Source: Geoalkalibacter sp. (GTDB lineage Bacteria > Desulfobacterota > Desulfuromonadia > Desulfuromonadales > Geoalkalibacteraceae). Taken from it: DNA of 47,730 bases. Below are positions 26,971 to 35,063 of this stretch, one piece after another (position 1 is the stretch's first letter; every line of letters begins with the position of its first letter). Made by a program: the position numbers and the translations under genes. The stretch is from NCBI RefSeq assembly GCF_030605225.1, contig NZ_JAUWAV010000034.1:1-47730 (forward strand), written 5' to 3'. The notes beneath the pieces were generated by a model. It was not told the origin of the DNA, searched no databases, and saw nothing but the letters and a program-made list of their open reading frames with translations.

Positions 26971-27084
26971 CCGGAACGCTCCAGGCCTGACGGAACGGAC
27001 ACCTCAGGGATGCCGGGCCGCCTGCGGAAAATGTGAAAGGAAAAGGGTTTCTTGCCGGGAAAAACTTCGACTCCCGGGGCACGG

Positions 27085-27113
27085 ATTTTATCATAAGCCC
27101 GAACCACCCACAA
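27085..27113 (-). promoter_or_regulatory. Candidate sigma-70 promoter of secA
   Basis: On the minus strand TTGTGG and TAAAAT are separated by 17 bases; the -10 also has an overlapping TATGAT. It lies about 115 bases upstream of the secA ATG within the 242-base gap to the M23 peptidase gene. Nothing else was recognised in that gap. Confidence 0.4.
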
Positions 27114-27212
27114 GAACATAACCGAGAAAAATGACCGGGTTTTTTAATCAATAAGGCGTTCCGCGGGAGCCGGAAAATACGAGGGGAAACTGGCGGCGAG
27201 GAATCGGTGAAA

Positions 27213-28082
27213 TCAGAGAAATTTGCGGGGATTGAGCGGAACGTTGTTCAGCCGAACTTCATAGTGCACATGGGAACCCGTTGAGCTCCCGGTATTGCCG
27301 ACCTCGGCGATTTTCTGCCCGCGCCGGACGCGTTCGCCCACCCTGACGAGGTTTCGCGAATTGTGGGCGTAGAAGGTTCTGTAGCCGTAACCATGATCGA
27401 CCACCACCAGCTTGCCGTAACCGGGGGCTGTCTCCGAGCGGCTGACAATCCCGTCGGCGGTGGCGAAGACGGGCGCTCCGGTGCGCGCGGCGATATCGAG
27501 TCCCTCATGCAGCTTGCGCCGCCCGGAAAAGGGGGAATTGCGCATGCCGAAACTCGAGGTGACCCAACCCCTGGTCGGCCAACCCAGCGGCTTGGCGGCC
27601 GAGAGCGAGCGCTGGTCATTGAGAAAACCCTGAATTTCCTCCTGGCTGGAGCGGCGCAGGTCGATGGCGGCGCGCACCTGATCGATCTGCCGCTGAAGAT
27701 CGGTGATTTCATCCCAGGACACATCCTCCGGCGGCCCGCCCACACCGCCCAGGGAATCACTCCGAGGCTTGGCGAGCTTGGCCATGACCCGCACCTTGGC
27801 GTCATTCTGCGCCAGCACCACCAACTCCTGCCGCAGATCCTCAAGGCGCTGAGACAGCATCCGAAGTTCCTTGCTCTGGGCGAAGTTGGCCTGCCGCAGT
27901 CGCGACAATTCGGCGTAATCCACGCGGTTTGCGGCCAACTCCCAGCTCAGATAGCCCAGTCCACCCAACAGAACCACCCCCAGCACGGCCAAAAGGCGCA
28001 ACGTCCAGAGGCGCACCACCAGACGACGCACATGATGGGAGCCTTCGGGGATGACCAGAAGGGTAAATTTCCTGGAGGCCAA
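27213..28082 (-). CDS. Membrane-anchored M23 (LytM-type) peptidase
   Basis: The 289-residue product has a basic N-terminus, one transmembrane helix (about 29-48), a coiled-coil region (about 55-165), and a C-terminal M23 domain with 'HEGLDIAA' (first His and Asp ligands) and 'GSHVHYEVRLN' (the HxH pair), so the zinc site is complete. Such proteins cut peptidoglycan cross-links or, as EnvC/NlpD types, activate amidases; with intact ligands direct hydrolysis is likely. The start is TTG 28082 with AAGGAG upstream. The gene has its own TTGACA-type promoter. Transcription then runs towards secA. Confidence 0.92.
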   Translation of the reverse strand: MASRKFTLLVIPEGSHHVRRLVVRLWTLRLLAVLGVVLLGGLGYLSWELAANRVDYAELSRLRQANFAQSKELRMLSQRLEDLRQELVVLAQNDAKVRVMAKLAKPRSDSLGGVGGPPEDVSWDEITDLQRQIDQVRAAIDLRRSSQEEIQGFLNDQRSLSAAKPLGWPTRGWVTSSFGMRNSPFSGRRKLHEGLDIAARTGAPVFATADGIVSRSETAPGYGKLVVVDHGYGYRTFYAHNSRNLVRVGERVRRGQKIAEVGNTGSSTGSHVHYEVRLNNVPLNPRKFL

Positions 28083-28126
28083 ACCTGTCTCCTTAAAGAA
28101 TCCTTACGGCCCGAACGAACCTCTCT

Positions 28127-28156
28127 TTAGTAAGAGATCAGAGCTTCGCCTGTCAA
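28127..28156 (-). promoter_or_regulatory. Candidate sigma-70 promoter of the M23 peptidase gene
   Basis: On the minus strand a perfect TTGACA (28156-28151) is followed after 18 bases by TACTAA (28132-28127), about 45 bases before the TTG start. The -10 is weak. Confidence 0.4.
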
Positions 28157-28194
28157 GAACAAATCGCCCTTTTTTCAAAACAATGTTTGAAAAT

Positions 28195-28644
28195 CTACAG
28201 ATCGATACACACGGCGATCTCGTCGCAATCGGGAAATTTGGCGCACTTGAGGCAGTCGCTCCAGATTTTGTGGGGGAGCTGGCTTTTCTCAATTTCGTGA
28301 AAGCCCAGCCGCGCGAAAAAATCCTGCTTGTAGGTCAGGGCGAAAACTCGCCGCAGGCCGAATTGACGGGCCTCGGCAAGACAGGCTTCCACCAGGTGCC
28401 GACCGATGCCGCGGCCGATCTGGTTTTCGGCGACGGCCAGGGAGCGAACCTCGGCCAGGTCTTCCCAGCAGATGTTGAGACAAACCGTGCCGAGCACCTG
28501 CCCCTGCTCTTCGAAAACATAAAAATCCCTGATGTTTTCATAAATTTCCTGCAAGGAGCGAGGCAACATCTGGCCGTCCTTGGCATAGCCCATCAGCAGC
28601 TTATGAATGGGTTTGGCATCGGCGATCACTGCTTTACGAATCAT
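28195..28644 (-). CDS. GNAT N-acetyltransferase, ArgA-like
   Basis: The 149-residue product is a single GNAT domain: 'VRSLAVAENQIGRGIGRHLVE' carries the acetyl-CoA pyrophosphate loop (Q/R-x-x-G-x-G/A as 'QIGRGIG'), followed by 'VFALTYKQDFFARLGFHEI' as the last strands. The opening 'MIRKAVIADAKPIHKLL' and the tail 'CLKCAKFPDCDEIAV' resemble the short, stand-alone N-acetylglutamate synthases that open arginine synthesis. That substrate is inference; other small-molecule acetylation is possible. I use ATG 28644. It follows recN on the same strand after a probable terminator. ArgJ, also in this window, performs the same acetylation by recycling. Confidence 0.85.
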   Translation of the reverse strand: MIRKAVIADAKPIHKLLMGYAKDGQMLPRSLQEIYENIRDFYVFEEQGQVLGTVCLNICWEDLAEVRSLAVAENQIGRGIGRHLVEACLAEARQFGLRRVFALTYKQDFFARLGFHEIEKSQLPHKIWSDCLKCAKFPDCDEIAVCIDL

Positions 28645-28711
28645 GGCTTTCGGTTCCTTTCGCGCACGGTCCCGGCCTTGCGAAGAAATCGCCGGTCGCG
28701 CTCTATCGGCT

Positions 28712-28734
28712 AAAATCAGACCAGGGCGATCTGA
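28712..28734 (-). terminator. Probable intrinsic terminator of recN
   Basis: On the minus strand TCAGATC - GCCCT - GGTCTGA forms a 7-bp stem with one T-G pair followed by TTTT. It lies nine bases after the recN stop. It is a short stem and might only attenuate. Confidence 0.45.
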
Positions 28735-28742
28735 CGCCGCCC

Positions 28743-30431
28743 TTAGTTCTCGAAGGGGGCGGCAAGGCATTGGTGGATCAACTCCCGGGCATGCTCCAGG
28801 GTGCGTTCCGTGACCCGCGCGCCGCCTAGCATGCGCGCCATCTCCCGGATGCGCTCCTCGCCGTCCAGAAGCTCGATGGTGGTACGGGTGCGACCGTCGC
28901 TTTCGCACTTCGCGATGTGATATTGCCGATCGCCGAAAGCCGCCACCTGGGGCAGATGAGTGACGCAAAGAACCTGACGCTCACGGGCCAGAGCCCGCAA
29001 TTTCTCGCCGACTCGCGTCGCCGTCGCGCCGCCGATGCCCGCATCGACTTCATCGAAAATCAGGGTCGCCACGCCTTGCTGTTCCGGCGCGGCTCGCCGC
29101 AGGGCCAGCATGATGCGGGACAACTCGCCGCCCGAGGCGATTCGCGCCAGGGGCCGAGGTTCTTCTCCCGGATTGGGGGCGAGAAAAAATTCGACTTTTT
29201 CCCGGCCCCAGGGTCCCGGCTCCGCCAAGGGTTGCAGGTTGATGTGAAATCGCGCCCGCGCCATGGCCAGATCGGCGAGTTCCGCTTCGACCCGAGCCGC
29301 CAGATGCCGCGCGGCGTCGCGCCGCCGTGCGCTCAGGGCTTGAGCGGCCAGATCGAGTTGTTGTTCCAGTCGGGCTATTTCATCCCCGAGCTTTTTCCGG
29401 GTGCCGTCGAGATCGCCCAACTGCTCAAGTTCCTCGGAGATGCCGTCCCGATAGGCGAGAATCCCAGCGATATCGGCGCCGTATTTGCGCTTGAGGGTCG
29501 CCAGGGTCGCCAGGCGCGATTCAACCTCCTCCTGCCGGCCGGGATCGAAGCTGAGGCTCTCGGCATAGCCGCGCAACTGGCTTGCGACATCTTCGAGGCT
29601 GTAAAGGGCGCTGTTGAGTTCGCCGGCGAGGGAGCCGAGACGCGGATCGACGGCACCCAGGGCTTCCAGTTCGGCGGCGGTGCGAGCAAGCTGCTCGCAA
29701 ACGGCCCCTTCGCCACCGTACAGGCGCTCGAATCCGCCCGCCGTCGCCGCCAGGAGACGCTCGGCATGCTGCAGCAGGCGCCGCTCGGCCTCCAATTCCT
29801 CGTCCTCGCCGACGCGCGGTTGGGCGGCGGTGATTTCCCGGCACTGATGGGCGATGAGATCCAGGCGAACCTGCCGCTGGTGCTCATCGCGATCGAGGGC
29901 GCGCAACTGCTCGCGCTTTTGTCGCAGACACTCAAACAATTGACGATAGGCGCTCAGGTCCGCATCGCTGCCGGCATAGGCATCGAGGAGCGGCAGGTGG
30001 GTTTCGGCGCGCAGCAGACTCTGATGTTCATGCTGGCCGTAAATCGTCACCAGCTTTTCGGCGATGGGCTGCAACTGCGCCAGGGTGACCAGGGCCCCGT
30101 TGATGAAAATGCGGTTTTTCCCCGAGCGGCTGAGCAGGCGCCGGATGATGATTTCACCGCTCTCGCCCTCCAGCCCCGCCTCGGCAAGTAGCGCCTGAAC
30201 CTCGGCGGCGGCACTCCCGGACAGATCAAAAATCGCCTCGACGGCGGCCTCGTCCTCACCCGTGCGCACCACATCGGGGCGCGCCCGCTCTCCAAGCAGC
30301 AGACCGAGGGCGCCGAGCAGAATCGATTTACCCGCGCCGGTTTCGCCGGTCAGCACATTGAAGCCGGGGCCAAAATGCACATGCATGCGGTCGATGATGG
30401 CAAAATTGCGGATATTGAGATCAGTCAGCAT
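28743..30431 (-). CDS. recN: DNA repair protein RecN
   Basis: RecN is an SMC-like ATPase that helps hold and process DNA ends during double-strand-break repair. The 562-residue product has the N-terminal Walker A 'GETGAGKS' (29-36), long coiled-coil arms (about 150-380), the ABC signature region 'ASGGELSRIMLALR', and the Walker B and D-loop 'TLIFDEVDAGIGG'. The length is normal. It follows nadK by 51 bases on the same strand, a common neighbour pair in bacteria. No SOS-box-like site was evident to me in the short gap. Confidence 0.97.
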   Translation of the reverse strand: MLTDLNIRNFAIIDRMHVHFGPGFNVLTGETGAGKSILLGALGLLLGERARPDVVRTGEDEAAVEAIFDLSGSAAAEVQALLAEAGLEGESGEIIIRRLLSRSGKNRIFINGALVTLAQLQPIAEKLVTIYGQHEHQSLLRAETHLPLLDAYAGSDADLSAYRQLFECLRQKREQLRALDRDEHQRQVRLDLIAHQCREITAAQPRVGEDEELEAERRLLQHAERLLAATAGGFERLYGGEGAVCEQLARTAAELEALGAVDPRLGSLAGELNSALYSLEDVASQLRGYAESLSFDPGRQEEVESRLATLATLKRKYGADIAGILAYRDGISEELEQLGDLDGTRKKLGDEIARLEQQLDLAAQALSARRRDAARHLAARVEAELADLAMARARFHINLQPLAEPGPWGREKVEFFLAPNPGEEPRPLARIASGGELSRIMLALRRAAPEQQGVATLIFDEVDAGIGGATATRVGEKLRALARERQVLCVTHLPQVAAFGDRQYHIAKCESDGRTRTTIELLDGEERIREMARMLGGARVTERTLEHARELIHQCLAAPFEN

Positions 30432-30482
30432 GAGCGACAGTCTTTGGGGGTTGAGGTTGCGGAAACCGGGCAGGATCCAGAA

Positions 30483-31337
30483 TCAGCGCTCGCCCCAGCG
30501 CAGCTTGGCGCGCAGTACGCTGAAGTAGTCCTTGGTGGGACTTTTGATTAGCAGGGTGCGAACCTCCGAGCGCCGCAACTCGACGACATCGCCGCCCTTG
30601 AGGGGCATGCCTACCTGGCCGTCGGCGGTCAGCACCACGTGCTGATCCTCGAATTTGACCTCGATGCGGATCACCGCCCGGTCGGAGACGATCAATGGGC
30701 GATTGGTGAGCATGTGCGGACAGATGGGCGAAATCACCAGACAGTTGAGGCCGGGATAGATGATGGGGCCGCCCGCGGCGAGATTGTAGGCGGTGGAGCC
30801 GGTGGGCGTCGCCACGATCAGGCCGTCGGCCTTGAAGTTGGTCAGGTACACGCCGTCGACGGAGGTTTCCATGTCGATGATGCGCGCCAGCGCCCCCTTG
30901 TTGATCACCGCGTCGTTGAGCACCACGAAACGGGCGACCTCGCGGCCGCCGCGCAACACCACGGCGTCGAGCATCATGCGGCTTGAAACCGTGAAATCTC
31001 CGGCCAGCACCCGCTCCAGGGTGGCAAAGGTCTCGCTCTGGGTGATTTCGGTCAGAAACCCCAGGCTGCCGAGATTGACGCCGAGGATGGGCTTCATGCG
31101 CGCGCCCACATGTCGCGCCACGGAAATCAGCGTGCCGTCGCCGCCCAGAACGATGATCAGATCGGCCCGCTCGGGGATCTCGCTGTCGACATAATTGCGC
31201 ACCAGACCGAGGCTTTTGGCCAGGTCCTCTTCCAGAAACACCTCAAGGCCGCGCTCCTGAAGCCAGTTCATGACCTCGCGACCGAAACCGACCGCATCGG
31301 GATGATGTTTCTTGGCGTAAAGGCCCACCCTTTTCAT
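30483..31337 (-). CDS. nadK: NAD kinase
   Basis: NadK phosphorylates NAD to NADP. The 284-residue product has the catalytic GGDGT motif (65-69), 'VVLNDAVINKG' at the N-E/D position that binds the ribose, and the glycine-rich 'ADGLIVATPTGSTAYNLAAGGP' loop, with the C-terminal 'LTADGQVGMPL' strand. The length is normal for the bacterial enzyme. ATG 31337 has AAGGAG upstream; an in-frame start 13 codons earlier lacks one. The gene is divergent from rarA, and the 136-base gap must hold both promoters. RecN is encoded 51 bases downstream. Confidence 0.97.
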   Translation of the reverse strand: MKRVGLYAKKHHPDAVGFGREVMNWLQERGLEVFLEEDLAKSLGLVRNYVDSEIPERADLIIVLGGDGTLISVARHVGARMKPILGVNLGSLGFLTEITQSETFATLERVLAGDFTVSSRMMLDAVVLRGGREVARFVVLNDAVINKGALARIIDMETSVDGVYLTNFKADGLIVATPTGSTAYNLAAGGPIIYPGLNCLVISPICPHMLTNRPLIVSDRAVIRIEVKFEDQHVVLTADGQVGMPLKGGDVVELRRSEVRTLLIKSPTKDYFSVLRAKLRWGER

Positions 31338-31473
31338 GCTCGGCTCCTTGGCAAAGACTGCCGTGGAAATTAACACACCTGTCCCCCGGAGTCCATCCCC
31401 GCCGCGGCGCCGGTTGTTCGCCGCCGCGTCCCTGTGCTAGAGTCCGCTCATCGCCGCAGCGGAGAGATCCCTC

Positions 31474-32790
31474 ATGGACCTGTTTGAAAACGCCGCCCAA
31501 CACGCCCCCGACGCACCGCTCGCCGAGCGCCTGCGGCCGCGAAGCCTGGCCGAGGTCGTCGGCCAGCAGCACCTGCTCGGCGAGGGAAAGCTGCTGCGCC
31601 GCCTGATCGAGAGCGACCAGATCACCTCCATCATTTTCTGGGGGCCGCCCGGCACCGGCAAAACCACCCTCGCCCAGGTCATCGCCCACTCCACCCGCAG
31701 CCGCTTCGTCTCCTTCTCCGCGGTCCTGCAGGGCGTCAAGGAGGTGCGCGAAATCGTCGCCCAGGCGCGTCAGGATAAGGCCTACCACGGCCGCAAGACC
31801 CTGCTGTTCATCGACGAGATCCACCGCTTCAACAAAGCCCAGCAGGACGCCTTTCTGCCCCACGTGGAACACGGCGACATCATCCTCATCGGCGCCACCA
31901 CGGAAAACCCGTCCTTCGAGGTCAACGCCGCGCTCCTGTCGCGCTCACGGGTCTTTGTCCTCGAACCCCTGAAATCCGGGGAAATCCGTCGCCTCCTCGA
32001 GCGGGCCCTACAGGATCGGCGCGGCCTGGGGGGACGCGGCCTGGAGGCCGAGGCCGAAGCCCTGGATTTTCTAGCCGAAATGGCCGACGGCGATGCCCGC
32101 GTCGCGCTGAACGCTCTGGAAATGGCGGCGCTTTCCCTGGGACAGGGCACCCTCACTCGCGCCCTCATCGCGGAGAGTCTGCAAAAAAAACCTCTGCTCT
32201 ACGACAAGGGCGGCGAGGAGCACTACAACGTCATTTCCGCCTTCATCAAAAGCCTGCGCGGCTCCGACCCCGATGCCGCACTCTATTGGCTGGCGCGCAT
32301 GCTCGAAGCGGGCGAGGATCCCCTCTTCATCGCACGGCGCCTGGTGATCTTTGCGTCCGAGGATGTCGGCAACGCCGATCCGCGCGGCCTGCAGATCGCC
32401 CTCGCCGCCATGCAGGCGGTGCAATTCGTCGGCCTGCCCGAAGGTCGCATCAACCTGGCCCAGGCCGTCACCTATCTGGCCAGCGCCCCCAAGAGCAACG
32501 CCTCCTATGTGGGCATCGACGCGGCCCTGGCCGAGGTGCGCAAAAGCGGTGCGCTGCCGGTACCCCTGCACATTCGCAACGCCCCCACGCGTCTCATGAA
32601 GGACTTGGGCTACGGCCGCGGCTATCGCTATGCCCACGACGACCCGCGGGGCGTGGTCGCCCAGACCCATCTGCCCGAGGAACTCAACGGACGGCGGTTT
32701 TATCGCCCCACCGACCGCGGTTATGAAAAAACCATCGGCGAGCGTCTGCGCTATTGGGAGAGTTTGCGCCGATCCCCGGAAAAAGACTAG
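31474..32790 (+). CDS. rarA: Replication-associated recombination protein RarA (MgsA)
   Basis: RarA is a AAA+ ATPase related to clamp loaders that acts at stalled replication forks. The 438-residue product opens with 'PLAERLRPRSLAEVVGQQHLL', then Walker A 'GPPGTGKT' (57-64), Walker B 'LLFIDEIHRFNKAQQD', sensor 1 'LIGATTENPSFEVN', and a C-terminal tetramerisation domain with 'YDKGGEEHYNVISAFIKSLR' and 'ASEDVGNADP'. GGAGAG lies upstream of the ATG. It is a single plus-strand gene between nadK and amrS, convergent with the latter across 12 bases. Confidence 0.97.
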   Translation: MDLFENAAQHAPDAPLAERLRPRSLAEVVGQQHLLGEGKLLRRLIESDQITSIIFWGPPGTGKTTLAQVIAHSTRSRFVSFSAVLQGVKEVREIVAQARQDKAYHGRKTLLFIDEIHRFNKAQQDAFLPHVEHGDIILIGATTENPSFEVNAALLSRSRVFVLEPLKSGEIRRLLERALQDRRGLGGRGLEAEAEALDFLAEMADGDARVALNALEMAALSLGQGTLTRALIAESLQKKPLLYDKGGEEHYNVISAFIKSLRGSDPDAALYWLARMLEAGEDPLFIARRLVIFASEDVGNADPRGLQIALAAMQAVQFVGLPEGRINLAQAVTYLASAPKSNASYVGIDAALAEVRKSGALPVPLHIRNAPTRLMKDLGYGRGYRYAHDDPRGVVAQTHLPEELNGRRFYRPTDRGYEKTIGERLRYWESLRRSPEKD

Positions 32791-32802
32791 GCGCATCAGG
32801 CC

Positions 32803-33834
32803 TCAGCTGATTCGCTCCTCCATCCCGACCCCGGGAATCAAGGTGCCGCAACCTTTGCAGCGCCCCTGATCCAGATTCACCCTGCCCAGCCGAAAACCCC
32901 GTCGTTCGATGAGCACCGCGCCGCAATCCGGACACAGGGTGCTCTCACCCTGCTCGCCGGGGATATTGCCCGTGTAAACATAGCGCAAACCCGCCTCCAG
33001 GCCGATGCCGCGCGCCTTGCGCAAGGATTCCGCCGGCGTCGGCGGCACCTCTTTGAGCTTGTAAGTCGGATGAAAGGCCGTGACATGCCAGGGGGTATCG
33101 GCGCCGAGTTCATCGGCGATGAAGGCCGCCAGCTTGCGCAGTTCGCCCGCCCGATCGTTGCGCCCCGGAATGATGAGCGTCGTCACCTCGATCCAGATGC
33201 CCAGGCGCCGATACTCTCGCAAGGTATCGAGCACGCCCTGGAGGGTCGCGCCGACGACCTCGCGATAAAATTCCTCGGAAAACCCCTTGAGGTCGACATT
33301 GGCCGCATCCAGATAGGGCGCGATGGCCGCCAGGGCTTCCGCTGTGATGTAGCCGTTGGTGACGAAGACGTTTTTCAGCCCCGCTTCCTTGGCCAGCACC
33401 GCCGTATCGTAGGCGTACTCGAAAAAAACCGTCGGTTCGGTGTAGGTGTAGGCGATGCTGCGGCAACCGCTCGCGAGAGCGCGCCGCACGATCTCGGCGG
33501 GCTCCAGGGGATAACCGGCGATGGCTTGTTGATGGTCGCGCGGCAACTGGGAAATTTGATAATTTTGGCAATGCAGGCAGCGAAAATTGCAGCCGACGGT
33601 GGCCACCGAAAAACTCAGGGAGCCGGGGTGGAAGTGGAACAGGGGTTTTTTTTCGATGGGATCGACATTTTCGGCGACGCTGCGCCCGTAGACCAGGGTG
33701 TAGAGCACTCCTTCGCGGTTTTCCCGCACCCCGCAGATGCCGCGCCGTCCCTCGGCGATCAGACAGCGAAAACGGCAGAGCCCGCAGCGCACCCGCCGCT
33801 CATCGGCGACCTCCCAGAACATGGCTTGCTTCAT
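32803..33834 (-). CDS. amrS: AmmeMemoRadiSam system radical SAM enzyme
   Basis: The 343-residue product has the radical SAM cluster motif 'CNFRCLHC' (Cys82, Cys86, Cys89) and the family's extra cysteines: an N-terminal set ('CGLCRFRC' at 17-24 and Cys34) and C-terminal CPDC and CKGC pairs that probably hold zinc or another cluster. 'YTYTEPTVFFEY' and 'NVDLKGFSEEFYREV' are typical of this pyruvate-formate-lyase-activase-like family. GGGGGAGG lies upstream of ATG 33834. Its usual partners are AMMECR1 (amrA, at 843-1394 here) and Memo (not seen). The reaction is not known with certainty. Confidence 0.92.
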   Translation of the reverse strand: MKQAMFWEVADERRVRCGLCRFRCLIAEGRRGICGVRENREGVLYTLVYGRSVAENVDPIEKKPLFHFHPGSLSFSVATVGCNFRCLHCQNYQISQLPRDHQQAIAGYPLEPAEIVRRALASGCRSIAYTYTEPTVFFEYAYDTAVLAKEAGLKNVFVTNGYITAEALAAIAPYLDAANVDLKGFSEEFYREVVGATLQGVLDTLREYRRLGIWIEVTTLIIPGRNDRAGELRKLAAFIADELGADTPWHVTAFHPTYKLKEVPPTPAESLRKARGIGLEAGLRYVYTGNIPGEQGESTLCPDCGAVLIERRGFRLGRVNLDQGRCKGCGTLIPGVGMEERIS

Positions 33835-33961
33835 GGCGCGTCCTCCCCCGGCCGATAGATTTCGCACGAAAGTATAGCAGGAAGACGACTCGGAGAGGAT
33901 CGGCCGGAGCCGTTCCGGAAGGATTCGACGCCATCGGCCCGGCGCTGGCCGGTCGGGAAAT

Positions 33962-35059
33962 TCAGAACATGAAGCGGCGCATGCTGACGTTGAGCAGCAG
34001 GCCCGTGCCGATCATGGTGGTGACCATGCTGGTGCCGCCGTAGGAAAACAGCGGCAGCGGCACTCCCACCACGGGCAGAAGCCCGATGACCATGCCGAGA
34101 TTGACGGCGATGTGCCAGAAAAGCATGGCCGTCACGCCCACGGCGAGAAACATGCCGAAACGATCCGCCGCGCGCCGCGCCACATAGATGCCCCAGATGA
34201 TCAAGAACAGATAGAGCAGCAGCAGCACCAGGCAGCCGGAAAAACCCCACTCCTCGGCGAAAACGGAAAAAGCGAAATCGGTATGGCGCTCGGGCAGAAA
34301 GGACAGCTGCGACTGGGTCCCCTGCATGAAACCCTTGCCGAACATGCCGCCCGAGCCCACCGCGATTTTTGACTGAATGATGTGATAGCCGGCGCCCAGG
34401 GGGTCACGCTCGGGCTCGAGAAAGGTGCGGATGCGCTCCTTTTGGTAATCGTGCAGCAAGAACCATCCGCCGCCCGCCCCCGAGGCGCCCAGAAGCGCCA
34501 GAAGAACCAACACGCCGCGGCGAATGCCGGCAAAGAGCACCATGACCCCGGCGATGAAAAGAATCAGCAGCGAAGTGCCCAGATCGGGCTGCTTGAGCAC
34601 CAGAACGACGGGAAGCGCGAGCAGGACCAGGGGTAGAAACAACTCACGCAGGCGGTAACCATGAAAATGGCCGTACCGGCTGAAATAGCGGGCGAAGGCG
34701 ATGATGATCACCAGCTTCATGATTTCACTGGGCTGCAGGTTGAAAAATCCCAGATCGAGCCAGCGCGTTGCGCCCATGGTGGTCTTGCCGACGACCAAGA
34801 CCGCGGCCAGAAGCGCCAGGGTGATGATGTAGAAGTGAAATCCCAGATGTTCCAGGTGCCGATAATCGAAGCAGCAGATGAGCAAGGCCAGCATCAGGCC
34901 GATGCCGAACCAGGAAAGCTGCTTGAGGTAAAAACCCGCACCGCTGCCCTCCCAGCCGGCCGTGGCGCTATAGAGGTTGGCGATGCCGATAAACGCCAGC
35001 ACGCTCACGGTGATGAGCAGCGTCCAGTCGAAGTTGAGCAGCAATCTGCGATCAAACAA
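33962..35059 (-). CDS. rodA: Rod-shape-determining SEDS glycosyltransferase RodA
   Basis: RodA polymerises glycan strands during lateral wall growth, working with PBP2 and the MreBCD scaffold in the inner membrane. The 365-residue product has about ten hydrophobic helices and SEDS motifs 'NLQPSEIMKLVIIIAFARY', 'LKQPDLGTSLL' (catalytic Asp region), 'FLPERHTDFAFSVFAEEWGF' and 'LPLFSYGGTSM'. The likely start is TTG 35059, four bases after the mrdA stop, with GGAG about ten bases upstream. It is the last gene of the mreB-mreC-mreD-mrdA-rodA operon. I saw no convincing terminator in the 127 bases before amrS. Confidence 0.96.
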   Translation of the reverse strand: MFDRRLLLNFDWTLLITVSVLAFIGIANLYSATAGWEGSGAGFYLKQLSWFGIGLMLALLICCFDYRHLEHLGFHFYIITLALLAAVLVVGKTTMGATRWLDLGFFNLQPSEIMKLVIIIAFARYFSRYGHFHGYRLRELFLPLVLLALPVVLVLKQPDLGTSLLILFIAGVMVLFAGIRRGVLVLLALLGASGAGGGWFLLHDYQKERIRTFLEPERDPLGAGYHIIQSKIAVGSGGMFGKGFMQGTQSQLSFLPERHTDFAFSVFAEEWGFSGCLVLLLLYLFLIIWGIYVARRAADRFGMFLAVGVTAMLFWHIAVNLGMVIGLLPVVGVPLPLFSYGGTSMVTTMIGTGLLLNVSMRRFMF

Positions 35060-35063
35060 GGGC

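Noticed and set aside
28171-28193. A-T-rich inverted repeat after the acetyltransferase gene as its terminator
   Set aside because: The stem has a bulge and is followed by purines rather than T on the minus strand, so it lacks the needed tail.
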